Below are positions 45,354 to 54,735 of a DNA stretch of 64,000 bases, piece by piece. The translations under genes and the position numbers were made by a program. Below the pieces are notes generated by a model. It had not been told where the DNA came from. It saw nothing but the letters and a program-made list of their open reading frames with translations, and ran no database searches. The DNA comes from Maribacter sp. ACAM166 (GTDB lineage: Bacteria; Bacteroidota; Bacteroidia; Flavobacteriales; Flavobacteriaceae), in assembly GCF_005771495.1 (NCBI RefSeq), contig NZ_VAUW01000016.1:1-64000 (forward strand), read 5' to 3'. The number at the start of each line of letters is the position of its first letter. Within the stretch, counting starts at the first letter, position 1.

Positions 45354-47777
45354 ATGGAGTCACTAATGATTTATATGCCAATAGTAATGGCTATTTTGGG
45401 CCTAATTTATATGGGTATTAAGAAGTCTTGGGTCATGAAACAAGATGCCGGAGATGGTAAAATGAAAGAGATATCAGATTACATTTATGAAGGCGCATTG
45501 GCTTTTTTAAATGCAGAATATAAACTTTTAGCCATATTTGTAGTAATAGTAAGTGTTTTACTTACTATAGTTTCCTTTGTTGTTCCTACAACACATTGGT
45601 TAATAGTCGTCTCATTTATATTTGGCGCTATATTTTCGGCATTTGCTGGTAATATAGGTATGAAAATCGCAACAAAAACGAATGTAAGAACTACGCAGGC
45701 GGCTCGTACAAGTTTACCAAATGCGTTGAAAATTTCTTTCGGTGGTGGTACTGTTATGGGGCTTGGAGTTGCCGGTTTGGCAGTTTTGGGACTTACTATT
45801 TTCTTTATCATCTTTTTCCAATTTTTCATGGGAGGTGTTTGGACGTCGACTATGGACATGACTATCGTATTGGAAACTCTTGCCGGTTTTTCATTGGGAG
45901 CTGAATCAATTGCATTATTTGCACGTGTAGGTGGTGGTATTTACACAAAGGCTGCCGATGTAGGAGCAGATTTAGTGGGTAAGGTAGAAGCAGGTATACC
46001 AGAAGATGATCCACGAAACCCAGCAACTATTGCTGATAATGTTGGTGATAATGTTGGTGATGTTGCAGGTATGGGAGCAGATTTGTTCGGTTCGTATGTA
46101 GCAACTGTTCTAGCAGCCATGGTTTTGGGTAATTATGTAATAAAGGATATGGGCGGAAGTATTTCTGATGCCTTTGGGGGTATTGGTCCGATACTACTGC
46201 CAATGGCAATTGCTGGAGCTGGTATCATTATTTCGATTATCGGAACGATGTTGGTGAAAATTAAAAGCAACGATGCCAAAGAGGCTCAAGTTATGGGTGC
46301 TTTGAATATAGGTAACTGGACATCTATTGTTCTTGTAGCAATTTCTTGTTTCGGATTAGTGATGTGGATGCTTCCTGAAACCATGCAAATGGAATTCTTT
46401 GGGGAGGGTATTCAACAAATATCTTCAATGCGTGTTTTCTATGCTACGTTGGTTGGTTTAGTAGTAGGAGCTGTTATTTCTTCGGTTACCGAATATTATA
46501 CAGGGTTAGGAAAAGCTCCGATTTTAAAAATTGTACAACAATCTTCTACAGGTGCAGGTACAAATATCATCGCAGGTCTAGCAACAGGTATGATTTCCAC
46601 GTTCCCATCTGTGTTATTATTTGCAGCTGCTATTTGGTCTTCATACGCATTTGCAGGGTTTTATGGTGTTGCTTTAGCGGCATCGGCAATGATGGCAACA
46701 ACGGCTATGCAATTAGCTATTGATGCATTCGGACCAATTTCTGATAATGCAGGAGGTATTGCTGAAATGAGTGAGCAAGAACCGATAGTAAGAGAACGTA
46801 CTGATATTTTAGATTCTGTTGGTAATACTACAGCTGCCACAGGTAAAGGATTTGCCATTGCTTCTGCAGCATTAACTTCTTTAGCGTTATTCGCAGCTTA
46901 TGTCACCTTTACTGGTATTGATGGCATAAACATTTTTAAGGCTCCGGTTTTGGCGATGTTATTTGTTGGTGGTATGGTGCCAGTTGTATTTTCGGCTTTG
47001 GCTATGAATGCGGTAGGTAAAGCTGCTATGGAAATGGTTGAAGAGGTTAGACGTCAATTTAAAGAGATTCCTGGTATTATGGAAGGCACCGGTAAGCCTG
47101 AATATGATAAATGTGTTGCTATCTCTACAAAGGCTTCTCTAAGAGAAATGATGTTACCAGGCTTACTAACGATTGGTTTCCCATTAGTAATTGCTTTCGT
47201 ACCGTTATTATTCGGAATGAACAAATTGGCAATTGCCGAAATGTTAGGTGGTTATATGGCCGGAGTCACCGTTTCAGGGGTTTTATGGGCTATTTTCCAG
47301 AACAACGCTGGTGGGGCTTGGGATAATGCCAAAAAATCATTTGAGGCTGGTGTTGAGATTAATGGTGAAATGACCTATAAAGGGTCAGAAGCACATAAGG
47401 CAGCAGTAACTGGTGATACTGTTGGTGATCCGTTTAAGGATACGTCAGGGCCATCAATGAATATATTGATAAAATTGACTTGTTTAATCGGTTTGGTAAT
47501 TGCACCAATATTAGGAGGACATGATGAGGAAGGTGTGGCAATGCAGAACGATACAAAGGAAATCACAGTAGGCTTGAATGTTGAGAACGAGGATTTGGCT
47601 GAAGCTAACCTGACGTATACATCTACAATCAATGGTGAGGCCGTAACTGAAGTAGTTACTTATAAGGGAACTAAAGCAGAGGTAGAAGCGCAATTAGCCG
47701 CATTTGAAAATGCAACTGTTCAGAAAAAGGGAGCTGAAACTGAGATTACAATTGAAGAAGTGGAGAATAATAAATAG
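45354..47777 (+). CDS. hppA: Membrane-bound, ion-translocating pyrophosphatase
   Basis: This multispanning protein of 807 residues pumps H+ and/or Na+ with pyrophosphate energy. The substrate site is visible in ADVGADLVGKVEAGIPEDDPRNPATIADNVGDNVGDVAGMGADL, and the third conserved block in NAGGAWDNAKKSFE and HKAAVTGDTVGDPFKDTSGPS. The sequence GNTTAATGKGFAIASAAL has Ala at the position associated with K+-dependent enzymes, so a K+-stimulated and possibly Na+-pumping type is inferred. About 85 polar, acidic residues follow the last membrane segment, an unusual extension. Confidence 0.95.
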   Translation: MESLMIYMPIVMAILGLIYMGIKKSWVMKQDAGDGKMKEISDYIYEGALAFLNAEYKLLAIFVVIVSVLLTIVSFVVPTTHWLIVVSFIFGAIFSAFAGNIGMKIATKTNVRTTQAARTSLPNALKISFGGGTVMGLGVAGLAVLGLTIFFIIFFQFFMGGVWTSTMDMTIVLETLAGFSLGAESIALFARVGGGIYTKAADVGADLVGKVEAGIPEDDPRNPATIADNVGDNVGDVAGMGADLFGSYVATVLAAMVLGNYVIKDMGGSISDAFGGIGPILLPMAIAGAGIIISIIGTMLVKIKSNDAKEAQVMGALNIGNWTSIVLVAISCFGLVMWMLPETMQMEFFGEGIQQISSMRVFYATLVGLVVGAVISSVTEYYTGLGKAPILKIVQQSSTGAGTNIIAGLATGMISTFPSVLLFAAAIWSSYAFAGFYGVALAASAMMATTAMQLAIDAFGPISDNAGGIAEMSEQEPIVRERTDILDSVGNTTAATGKGFAIASAALTSLALFAAYVTFTGIDGINIFKAPVLAMLFVGGMVPVVFSALAMNAVGKAAMEMVEEVRRQFKEIPGIMEGTGKPEYDKCVAISTKASLREMMLPGLLTIGFPLVIAFVPLLFGMNKLAIAEMLGGYMAGVTVSGVLWAIFQNNAGGAWDNAKKSFEAGVEINGEMTYKGSEAHKAAVTGDTVGDPFKDTSGPSMNILIKLTCLIGLVIAPILGGHDEEGVAMQNDTKEITVGLNVENEDLAEANLTYTSTINGEAVTEVVTYKGTKAEVEAQLAAFENATVQKKGAETEITIEEVENNK

Positions 47778-47798
47778 GTATTTCATTTTTGTTATAAT

Positions 47799-47828
47799 AA
47801 AAACCATCAGCACCGCTGATGGTTTTTT
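47799..47828. terminator. Bidirectional terminator between hppA and tonB
   Basis: AAAACCATCAGC and GCTGATGGTTTT form a 12-bp perfect stem with a three-base loop and flanking A and T runs. It serves the two convergent genes. Confidence 0.92.
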
Positions 47829-47838
47829 ATGCTTTCAA

Positions 47839-48582
47839 TTATTGTAATTTAAATGTAATCGGAATACTATAAGGTACTTTAACGGCTGTGCCGCGTTGTT
47901 TTCCTGGTGTCATTTTTGGTATTTTTGGTAGTTTCGATAGTATTCTTACGGCCTCTTTTTCTAATAGTACATGCGGACCTTTTTTTTGAATAGTACCGAT
48001 GCTTCCGTCTTTATTAATAATAAATTGAGTGTTTACCCTACCTTGAAGTCCTATTTCCTGAGCTATTTCTGGGTATCTGAAGTTTTTTCTAATATGCCTT
48101 TGTATCATTTTATTAAAACAAGCTCTCTTATCTTTTTCGTTCTCACATCTTGGGAAAACAGGAACTTTTTCTATGGTAACCCAATTTACAATTACTTCGT
48201 CAGGTTCTTCAATAACGTCTAAATCTGAAGCAACTAAGATTTCAGTTTCTTGAGTCATCTCAGTAGCTTCTATTAAGGTTTCTTCAATTGGGTCATCATC
48301 TTCAGCTATTTCTATTTCTGATGGTGCAACTGGAGGCGTTGGTGGAGGTGTGGCTTTTAATTCGAAAATGGGTACATCCTCATCAATAGATTCGTCTATT
48401 TGGTTGAGACTCGTGTCATAATGATAGAAACTGTCATATGTTTTCCATTCCAAGGCTACAAATACCATGGCCAAAACTAAAAGCAGTCCGATTACAAAAT
48501 ACATGCTACTTTTCTTGTTGAGGTCTTGCTCTGGATTTTTTTTTGGATCTATAATTTTAAAATTTAGACTTGCTTTAAACAA
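47839..48582 (-). CDS. Energy transducer TonB
   Basis: This 247-residue inner-membrane-anchored protein has one transmembrane segment near residues 26-45, a periplasmic Pro- and acidic-rich spacer (LKATPPPTPPVAPSEIEIAEDD), and a C-terminal TonB domain (GRVNTQFIINKDGSIGTIQKKGPHVLLEKEAVRILSKLPKMTPG-like ending in VPYSIPITFKLQ). It powers outer-membrane receptors together with ExbB/ExbD. It is monocistronic here. Confidence 0.92.
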   Translation of the reverse strand: MFKASLNFKIIDPKKNPEQDLNKKSSMYFVIGLLLVLAMVFVALEWKTYDSFYHYDTSLNQIDESIDEDVPIFELKATPPPTPPVAPSEIEIAEDDDPIEETLIEATEMTQETEILVASDLDVIEEPDEVIVNWVTIEKVPVFPRCENEKDKRACFNKMIQRHIRKNFRYPEIAQEIGLQGRVNTQFIINKDGSIGTIQKKGPHVLLEKEAVRILSKLPKIPKMTPGKQRGTAVKVPYSIPITFKLQ

Positions 48583-48791
48583 GTTGGTTTATTATTATTC
48601 TTGTTTTCATAAATCTAATTGGTTGAAGCTGCACTGGAAACAAGGAATGAGTCATCGGTACAAATGAATGAGTGAAATGGCTATTTTATTATTCTGTCTG
48701 GTACACCCATCCCGAAATTTCATCAATGGGTTGAAAATAATTAGTTAAATAAAAATTTAAAAGGTTGTTGAAAGACCGTAATTTTAACACC

Positions 48792-49793
48792 ATGAGTATT
48801 TTTAAGAAAGACAAACTTCAGATTATCAACTTTCAATCATACGGTAGTACAAACCGATTGTATGTGAGGGGTCGTGCCATTGAGGATGAGAATATTAATT
48901 TAGATCAAAAAGGTATTTTCAATTTGATGCAGAATACTTGGAAGCGTTTTGAAACTGATGAAATTAAAAATTCCCCGATTAAGATTATCTTTTCTAATGG
49001 TGAGACGGCAGAGGGTACTACCGATGAAGATGGGTATTATTTGATTGATAAAAATATTGAGGGACTTCAGAAATTAGCCAATGATGAGGGGTGGGTCAAT
49101 TTTGCACTATCATTTACCGATAGCAATTTAAAAAGGGAAATACTGCTAAAAAATAGATTTCCCGGTGAAATGTTGATTCCGAGTGAAAATGCTAGATTTG
49201 GGGTTATTAGTGATATTGATGATACTATTTTACACACAGGGGTAGTTTCTTCTCTAAAATGGAAGGTGATTTTAAACACCATGTTTAAAAGGGCAACTAA
49301 ACGCTTGCAGCTAGAAGGTGCTTCTGATTTTTATCTAAGACTCCACCATGGAAAAACAGGAAACGAATCCAATCCTTTGTTTTATGTAAGTCATAGTCCT
49401 TGGAATCTGTATCGGTATCTTGCACTTTTTTTAAAAACGAATAACTTCCCCAAAGGCCCTATTTTATTACGAAGTATGGCCAGTTTTAGAATGCGCAAAA
49501 AGAACGATGAGAAGCCACAAAAGCAACGGGAAATCAGTAATCTGTTAAAAGCCTATCCTTTTCTACCTTTTATACTCATTGGAGATAGCGGTGAAAAGGA
49601 TGGGGATATTTACCAAGAAATTTCAAGGTTGTTTCCAGGGCGAATAAAGGCCATTTATTTGCGTAGTGTAAATCATTCTAGACGAATGGAGCGAATAGAG
49701 AATCTATTTGTTGACTTTACCGATATTCCATTTTTAATGGTCAATAAAACAGAGGAAGCTATAACCCACGCCAAAGAACATGGTTTTATTTAG
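48792..49793 (+). CDS. App1/DUF2183 family phosphatase
   Basis: From the ATG at 48792 this protein has 333 residues. The HAD-like motif DIDDT at 141-145 (VISDIDDTILHTGV) and the later YVSHSPWNLYRYL and FILIGDSGEKDGDIYQEI match the App1 family, whose yeast member is a phosphatidate phosphatase. The bacterial substrate is not proven. No signal peptide or membrane segment is seen. A longer start from a TTG nine codons upstream is less likely. Confidence 0.87.
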   Translation: MSIFKKDKLQIINFQSYGSTNRLYVRGRAIEDENINLDQKGIFNLMQNTWKRFETDEIKNSPIKIIFSNGETAEGTTDEDGYYLIDKNIEGLQKLANDEGWVNFALSFTDSNLKREILLKNRFPGEMLIPSENARFGVISDIDDTILHTGVVSSLKWKVILNTMFKRATKRLQLEGASDFYLRLHHGKTGNESNPLFYVSHSPWNLYRYLALFLKTNNFPKGPILLRSMASFRMRKKNDEKPQKQREISNLLKAYPFLPFILIGDSGEKDGDIYQEISRLFPGRIKAIYLRSVNHSRRMERIENLFVDFTDIPFLMVNKTEEAITHAKEHGFI

Positions 49794-49828
49794 ATTTAAT
49801 TTTTAGAACCTAATACCTATTCAAAGTA

Positions 49829-50431
49829 TTAGTCTATAATGCTATTTTGAATAGTAACCCATCTGTTTTCATCAAAATCGTTCAAGGCATTGATCAATTG
49901 AAAACTTTGGAATTGCTTAATACTTTTTAGTGTAATTTGTACTTCTTGAACTTTATTTTCTGCAATAAGTCTAGCCCTACAGGTCCCGTGTAATAGGGGA
50001 GTAGAAGGTGTTGCTATCTGTGACCCATCGGTAAAAAGTATATTGGAATAGGATGCGTCGGTAATATGTCCATTTTTAATTAGTAGAACATCATCTGCAC
50101 CATCTCTTTTTTTATAGATTTTGTCTAGATCGCTACGGTCGGCATATTTTAAGGCATAGTCTATAGAATCATCTTGAAGTAGTCGAAGACTAGTCGGTAT
50201 TTTGTTTTTATATTCAGAAATAGTCCACTCTATGCCAGTTTCATGATAGCCAATTCTCAACTTCAATTTGAGGGAGCTATCTAATTTCGGTAACGTAAGG
50301 TTGTTAAGCAATGAATACTTCGGTTCAAAACCAAAGTGTTCGAAATACGAAGTGAGGAACCGAAATTCATGATATTGACCATTTTGAATCTGGCCATTCT
50401 GTATACATACAGATTCAAATAACGGGTACAT
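49829..50431 (-). CDS. Aminotransferase class IV, aminodeoxychorismate lyase-like
   Basis: The 200-residue PLP protein is short for class IV enzymes. It shows the cofactor Lys context DYALKYADRSDLDKIY, DDVLLIKNGHITDASYSNILFTDG, and TPSTPLLHGTCRARLIAENKV. It overlaps the pabB-like gene by 17 bases, which supports a role as PabC (aminodeoxychorismate lyase) in p-aminobenzoate synthesis. The N-terminal region is abbreviated compared with E. coli PabC. Confidence 0.82.
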   Translation of the reverse strand: MYPLFESVCIQNGQIQNGQYHEFRFLTSYFEHFGFEPKYSLLNNLTLPKLDSSLKLKLRIGYHETGIEWTISEYKNKIPTSLRLLQDDSIDYALKYADRSDLDKIYKKRDGADDVLLIKNGHITDASYSNILFTDGSQIATPSTPLLHGTCRARLIAENKVQEVQITLKSIKQFQSFQLINALNDFDENRWVTIQNSIID

Positions 50432-51389
50432 AAATCTTTTCTAAAAGTTCTTGATACTCTTCGTTCAATGTGCTTAAGTGTGTAATGCCACCACCGCTTT
50501 TATAATGGAGTTGTCCATCTATTTGTTCAATATAGCGAATGCTAACGGCACTATCAATTTGGTTGCCATCAAAGATGCCAAATACGCCAGTATAAAAACC
50601 ACGGGGTATTGACTCAGCGTTGTCGATAATCTCCAATGTTTTCTTTTTGGGAGCGCCGCTTATCGAACCTGCCGGTAAGGTCTTGAGTAATAAGTTTGCA
50701 AAATTATCTTTCCAGCTTATTGGTAATTTACCTTGAATTTCACTACTTGTTTGTAGTAGTTCTTGCTTGCCTTTTTTAATTTTTTCGACGTACCTGAATT
50801 TATTGACCCTTACATATTTAGCAATCATAGAAAGGTCGTTTCTGATTAGGTCTACAATGGTATTGTGCTCATATAATTCCTTTTTATTGGAAAGTAATAA
50901 TTCTTGTGCGTTTGGTATAGTACTGTTTATGGTGCCTTTCATGGGATATGAAAATATATTCCCATCCTTTATCTTTAAGTAGCACTCTGGTGAAAAAACA
51001 ACAAATTTATCTTTGTATAGTAATTTGTAAGGCGCAGATGCTTTGTTATATATCTCGTTTAAATCTGCGGTGGTTTTTAGCGCTGTAGGGAATGTAAGAT
51101 TGAGTAAAAAGCTGTTGCCGTTATTCAATTCCTTTTTTACGGTTTCGAAACCTTTTTGATAGATTTCTTTAGATATTGGCTCCGGTCGGAGTTCAATTTC
51201 CTTAGTGTCTACTGTATTTGATACCGGATAATGGTCGTTTCTTATTCCCTTAATATTGAAATAGATGTTTTCGTTGGCTGCTTCTTCAAATGAATAGACC
51301 AATTTTTCAGACTTTTTAAAGTCAATTATAAATAAAAATGGTATTCCTTCGTGAAGGAAGCGGGTAACCTTTTGTTCAAAATCTTCCAA
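50415..51389 (-). CDS. pabB: Aminodeoxychorismate synthase component I
   Basis: This chorismate-binding enzyme makes aminodeoxychorismate for folate synthesis. The 324 residues cover the catalytic domain: NGNSFLLNLTFPT, FSPECYLKIKDGNIFSYPMKGTI, EHNTIVDLIRNDLSMIA, LLKTLPAGSISGAPKKKTLEII and PRGFYTGVFG. The MKGT motif suggests the aminodeoxychorismate rather than anthranilate type. The N-terminal domain of longer PabB proteins is reduced. It overlaps the class IV aminotransferase downstream; the amidotransferase PabA is not in the window. Confidence 0.9.
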   Translation of the reverse strand: MEDFEQKVTRFLHEGIPFLFIIDFKKSEKLVYSFEEAANENIYFNIKGIRNDHYPVSNTVDTKEIELRPEPISKEIYQKGFETVKKELNNGNSFLLNLTFPTALKTTADLNEIYNKASAPYKLLYKDKFVVFSPECYLKIKDGNIFSYPMKGTINSTIPNAQELLLSNKKELYEHNTIVDLIRNDLSMIAKYVRVNKFRYVEKIKKGKQELLQTSSEIQGKLPISWKDNFANLLLKTLPAGSISGAPKKKTLEIIDNAESIPRGFYTGVFGIFDGNQIDSAVSIRYIEQIDGQLHYKSGGGITHLSTLNEEYQELLEKIYVPVI

Positions 51390-51415
51390 TGAGGTTGGGA
51401 TTGTGGAAGGTGTGA

Positions 51416-52030
51416 CTAAAATAACCCGTTGATTTGAGCGTCTATTTTGTTTAAGATTATTCCTAAATCTTCAGGATTATCAACAAAGTCTAAATCGTCA
51501 ACATCAATGATAAGTAAGTTCCCTTTTTCATATCCATGAACCCAAGCTTCATACCTTTCGTTCAAACGGCTTAGGTACTCTATTGAAATTGTGTTTTCGT
51601 ATTCTCGTCCTCGCTTATGAATTTGCTTTACCAAATTAGGAATAGAACTGCGTAAATAGATAAGTAGATCTGGTGGTTCTACAAAACTTTCCATCAAGTC
51701 GAACAAGCTAGTGTAGTTCTGAAAATCACGATTGGTCATCAAGCCCATTGCGTGAAGGTTAGGAGCGAAAATATGTGCATCCTCATAAATCGTCCTATCT
51801 TGTATAACATCTTTACCGCTTTTTTTAATTTGTAAAATTTGACGGTACCTACTGTTTAAAAAGTAAATTTGAAGGTTAAAACTCCATCGTTCCATTTGAT
51901 TATAAAAATCATCTAGATATGGATTCTCGACAACATCTTCAAAATGCGCTTCCCACTTATAATGTTTTGAAAGTAATCTGGTTAGGGTTGTTTTACCTGC
52001 TCCAATATTTCCAGCTACGGCAATATGCAT
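51416..52030 (-). CDS. Deoxynucleoside kinase
   Basis: This 204-residue salvage kinase has the P-loop GNIGAGKT at 7-14, then FEDVVENPYLDDFY, ERWSFNLQIYFLNSRY, IQDRTIYEDAHIFA and YLRSSIPNLVKQIHKRGREYE, typical of the dCK/dGK/dNK family. The nucleoside specificity cannot be read by eye. It lies upstream of the pab genes on the same strand with a 26-base gap and is divergent from metK. Confidence 0.92.
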   Translation of the reverse strand: MHIAVAGNIGAGKTTLTRLLSKHYKWEAHFEDVVENPYLDDFYNQMERWSFNLQIYFLNSRYRQILQIKKSGKDVIQDRTIYEDAHIFAPNLHAMGLMTNRDFQNYTSLFDLMESFVEPPDLLIYLRSSIPNLVKQIHKRGREYENTISIEYLSRLNERYEAWVHGYEKGNLLIIDVDDLDFVDNPEDLGIILNKIDAQINGLF

Positions 52031-52202
52031 TTTGATTTCGTTTAACGGTTAGTTTAGTGAAAAATATAACCCACAATATACAAAGTATATTAAGTATTTA
52101 AAAAAATTATAGGTGAAATACACCTATAATTAAGCGCTCATAAAGTTATGCCAAGAATGGTATAAAAACCCTTACTTAGGTTTTAAAAGGAAACAATTTT
52201 CA

Positions 52203-52210
52203 TACTTTTG
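52203..52210 (+). promoter_or_regulatory. Candidate -7 promoter element of metK
   Basis: TACTTTTG fits TAnnTTTG and would start transcription just before the SAM-II-like aptamer at 52222. No clear -33 TTG was found. Confidence 0.5.
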
Positions 52211-52221
52211 TGTTATTATTA

Positions 52222-52293
52222 AAGAGGAAGGATTTGTCTGATTGCAACCTCGGGGCCTTAAACCAGTTTTAGGGTTAAAAATGCTAAAGCAGT
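52222..52293 (+). ncRNA. SAM-II-type riboswitch candidate upstream of metK
   Basis: A short stem GAGG/CCTC (52224 and 52248) closes a loop with GATTT...GATTGCAA, the conserved SAM-II L1 sequence. Downstream GCTAAAG (52283-52289) matches the conserved 3' strand, and CAG after it can pair with CTG in the loop to complete the H-type pseudoknot. A 30-base insertion with its own AACC/GGTT hairpin lies between the two halves, longer than in the alpha-proteobacterial type. Its position before SAM synthetase fits feedback control. A hairpin at 52298-52314 (TCCAAAT/ATTTGGA) follows and may belong to the expression platform. Confidence 0.78.
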
Positions 52294-52382
52294 TTATTCC
52301 AAATTGTATTTGGATTCTCGTCTAGAGACTTGTAAACTTCTCCCCGATTATCATCAAATTTATTCCTGTCAAAAAAATTGTA

Positions 52383-53639
52383 ATGGCTTATTTATTTACA
52401 TCAGAATCTGTTAGTGAAGGACATCCGGACAAAGTTGCGGACCAAATCAGTGATGCTTTGTTAGATCATTTCCTAGCATTTGATCCCGAAAGTAAAGTTG
52501 CTTGTGAAACGATGGTAACTACGGGTCAAGTAGTATTGGCTGGAGAAGTGAAAAGTGATACCTACTTAGACGTTCAGAATATTGCACGTGAGGTCATCAA
52601 TAAAATAGGGTATACCAAAGGAGAGTATCAGTTTAGTGGCGATTCATGTGGCGTAATTTCGTTAATTCATGAGCAATCACAAGATATTAATCAAGGTGTT
52701 GACCGTGGTTCGAAAGAGGAGCAAGGTGCAGGTGATCAAGGTATGATGTTCGGATATGCGACTAGCGAAACCGAAAACTACATGCCTCTAGCATTGGATA
52801 TATCCCACAAAATCCTTCATACTTTAGCGGAAATTAGACGGGAGAATACAGAAATCACCTATTTAAGACCAGATGCCAAGGCACAGGTTACTATTGAATA
52901 TTCAGATACCAATGACCCACAACGTATAGATACGATTGTAGTTTCTACTCAGCATGATGCTTTTGATGCTGATGATGAAAAAATGCTCGCCAAGATAAAA
53001 TCAGATATTATTTCTATTCTTATTCCACGGGTAAAGGCACAATTGCCAGCGGCTACCCAAAAATTATTTGACGATCAAATCAAATACCATATCAATCCAA
53101 CAGGAAAGTTTGTAATTGGTGGCCCTCATGGTGATACCGGTTTAACGGGACGTAAGATTATCGTTGATACCTACGGTGGAAAAGGAGCGCATGGTGGTGG
53201 TGCTTTTAGCGGAAAAGACCCTAGCAAAGTAGACCGTAGCGCTGCTTATGCTGCACGGCATGCTGCCAAGAATTTGGTTGCTGCCGGTGTTGCCGATGAA
53301 ATTTTAGTGCAAGTTAGTTATGCGATTGGGGTTGTGGAGCCTACCTCTATTTATGTAGATACGTACCGTACTTCTAAAGTAGGGTTGAGTGATGGTGAGA
53401 TTGCCAAAAAAGTAGCTCAGCTATTTGATATGCGACCATTTGCCATTGAAGAGCGCTTGAAGCTTAGAAATCCGATTTACTTGGAAACTGCTGCATACGG
53501 ACACATGGGCAAAGAACCAGTAATAATAACAAAGGTATTTGAATCACCGTATAATGGGCGTATCGAACGGGAAGTAGAATTATTTACTTGGGAAAAATTA
53601 GACAAGGTAGATGCGATAAAGGAAGCGTTTAATATATAA
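52383..53639 (+). CDS. metK: S-adenosylmethionine synthase
   Basis: MetK makes SAM from methionine and ATP. The 418-residue protein shows [23 protein letters not shown] at the N-terminus, [58 protein letters not shown] and a C-terminal [18 protein letters not shown]. It is slightly longer than the E. coli protein. Its 5' untranslated region of about 170 bases carries a SAM-II-type riboswitch candidate. Confidence 0.98.
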   Translation: MAYLFTSESVSEGHPDKVADQISDALLDHFLAFDPESKVACETMVTTGQVVLAGEVKSDTYLDVQNIAREVINKIGYTKGEYQFSGDSCGVISLIHEQSQDINQGVDRGSKEEQGAGDQGMMFGYATSETENYMPLALDISHKILHTLAEIRRENTEITYLRPDAKAQVTIEYSDTNDPQRIDTIVVSTQHDAFDADDEKMLAKIKSDIISILIPRVKAQLPAATQKLFDDQIKYHINPTGKFVIGGPHGDTGLTGRKIIVDTYGGKGAHGGGAFSGKDPSKVDRSAAYAARHAAKNLVAAGVADEILVQVSYAIGVVEPTSIYVDTYRTSKVGLSDGEIAKKVAQLFDMRPFAIEERLKLRNPIYLETAAYGHMGKEPVIITKVFESPYNGRIEREVELFTWEKLDKVDAIKEAFNI

Positions 53640-53640
53640 C

Positions 53641-53850
53641 GTCATTGCGAACAATGTGAAGCAATCTATTTCTTTGGGGACATAAAACTCAAAGTTTACT
53701 TCGTACTTCGAAAAGACGTTATTCAAGTCACGTATCTATATTAAAAGTTCGTTGTCATTGCGTGTTCAGAAGCAACCTCTTGCTTCTGAACACGCAAATT
53801 GCCAATCTATGTCACATTGATTGCAGCCGAAATGCATAGTCATTGCATTG
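53641..53850. repeat. REP-like palindromic repeat cluster after metK
   Basis: Two units of the form GTCATTGCG...GAAGCAA(T/C)CT start at 53641 and 53754, followed by a TCACATTGA...CAGCCGAAATG unit near 53811 and a further GTCATTGC near 53839. The same unit types recur at 54736-54810. These are REP-type intergenic repeats. The remainder of the gap to 54213 shows no gene. Confidence 0.65.
53758..53797. repeat. 18-bp perfect inverted repeat inside the REP cluster
   Basis: TTGCGTGTTCAGAAGCAA is followed by CCTC and its exact reverse complement. No T-run follows, so it is a repeat hairpin and not a typical terminator. Confidence 0.8.
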
Positions 53851-54213
53851 ATAATTATTTAGCTAGAATTTAGCGTATCCCTTTCCCTCCATTACACTTT
53901 ATTAAGCCCTTGTCGAACTTTATAAGGTACATTTTTTTTTGAATACAAACTGTTTAAGAAGCTTACACAACAACTTTGAATGGTTTTACAACAAAATTAA
54001 TTTTGTAAGAAAAAGATTACATATATTTGAATTGTAATGTATAGTGAGTCCCAAAAATCACTGAATACTAAAAAATCATATACATAGTACTCGTACTAAC
54101 CACATTCCGACAGAAATAGGTTCAGATTGAAGCCCCAAGAGTTGACCTAAATGTGTTACTGTCTACGTGTATCGAGTCTTTAAAACCTACGTGTTAAAAA
54201 AATAACTTAACCT

Positions 54214-54453
54214 ATGAATGTTTGCCTAAGATTTCCCAAATTGTCTTTAGCTATTTTAATATGTATTGTTTTTCAATCCTGTTCTAAAGATACGGACCTA
54301 ATATCTGAATTTGTCCTACTAAATATAGAGAAAACTGAAGATCTCTCAGTAGTACATAATGATGATTTTATTCGCCTTGTTGCCGACAAAAATGGACAAA
54401 TAATAGATGTCTCAAAATCTTTTAATGACGTTATTATACATGGTAAAAAATAA
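54214..54453 (+). CDS. Small putative lipoprotein
   Basis: The 79-residue product has a lipoprotein signal (LAILICIVFQSC, Cys23) followed by about 55 mainly polar residues with no recognised domain. The family is unknown. It is isolated between two REP-like repeat clusters, which raises the possibility that it belongs to a mobile or decaying insert. Coding potential rests on the signal peptide and the lack of other features. Confidence 0.5.
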   Translation: MNVCLRFPKLSLAILICIVFQSCSKDTDLISEFVLLNIEKTEDLSVVHNDDFIRLVADKNGQIIDVSKSFNDVIIHGKK

Positions 54454-54502
54454 CCCATTTCAAATTATCCCTAAGAAAATCTTAACCTAAAAAAATGTCC
54501 CA

Positions 54503-54663
54503 ATGAAAAATCAACTTAACCAAGAATCAGTAGTACAAGTTAATCGAAACAATTTTTACGCAGGAATACTACTTTTAACAAAGAAGTTATTCATGATTTA
54601 AAAGATTTGAATCAGAAAGGTAAAAAGAGTGACTCACCTACAGGTTGCTCTTTTTTGTCTTAA
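54503..54663 (+). pseudogene. Frame-disrupted small peptide gene, possibly RiPP-precursor-like
   Basis: An ATG at 54503 opens a 32-codon frame beginning MKNQLNQES. A second frame, one base out of register, continues across the stop and ends at 54663 with TTFNKEVIHDLKDL and SPTGCS. Joined by a single-base indel near 54565 they give a peptide of about 53 residues. The FNKE-x-I-x-x-L pattern followed by a Ser/Thr/Cys-containing tail resembles leaders of Bacteroidota class I lanthipeptide precursors, but no modification enzyme is nearby, so this is tentative. A terminator hairpin overlaps the 3' end. Confidence 0.35.
54622..54656 (+). terminator. Terminator after the small lipoprotein/peptide genes
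   Basis: AAAGAGTGAC pairs with GTTGCTCTTT over 10 positions (two wobbles), followed by T residues. It marks the end of a real plus-strand transcription unit. Confidence 0.7.
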
Positions 54664-54735
54664 GGTGCAGGAATCTATTACTCCGGGATATGTAAGTTAG
54701 AGTTTGCGTTGTACCTCACAAAGACGCTAATCCCT

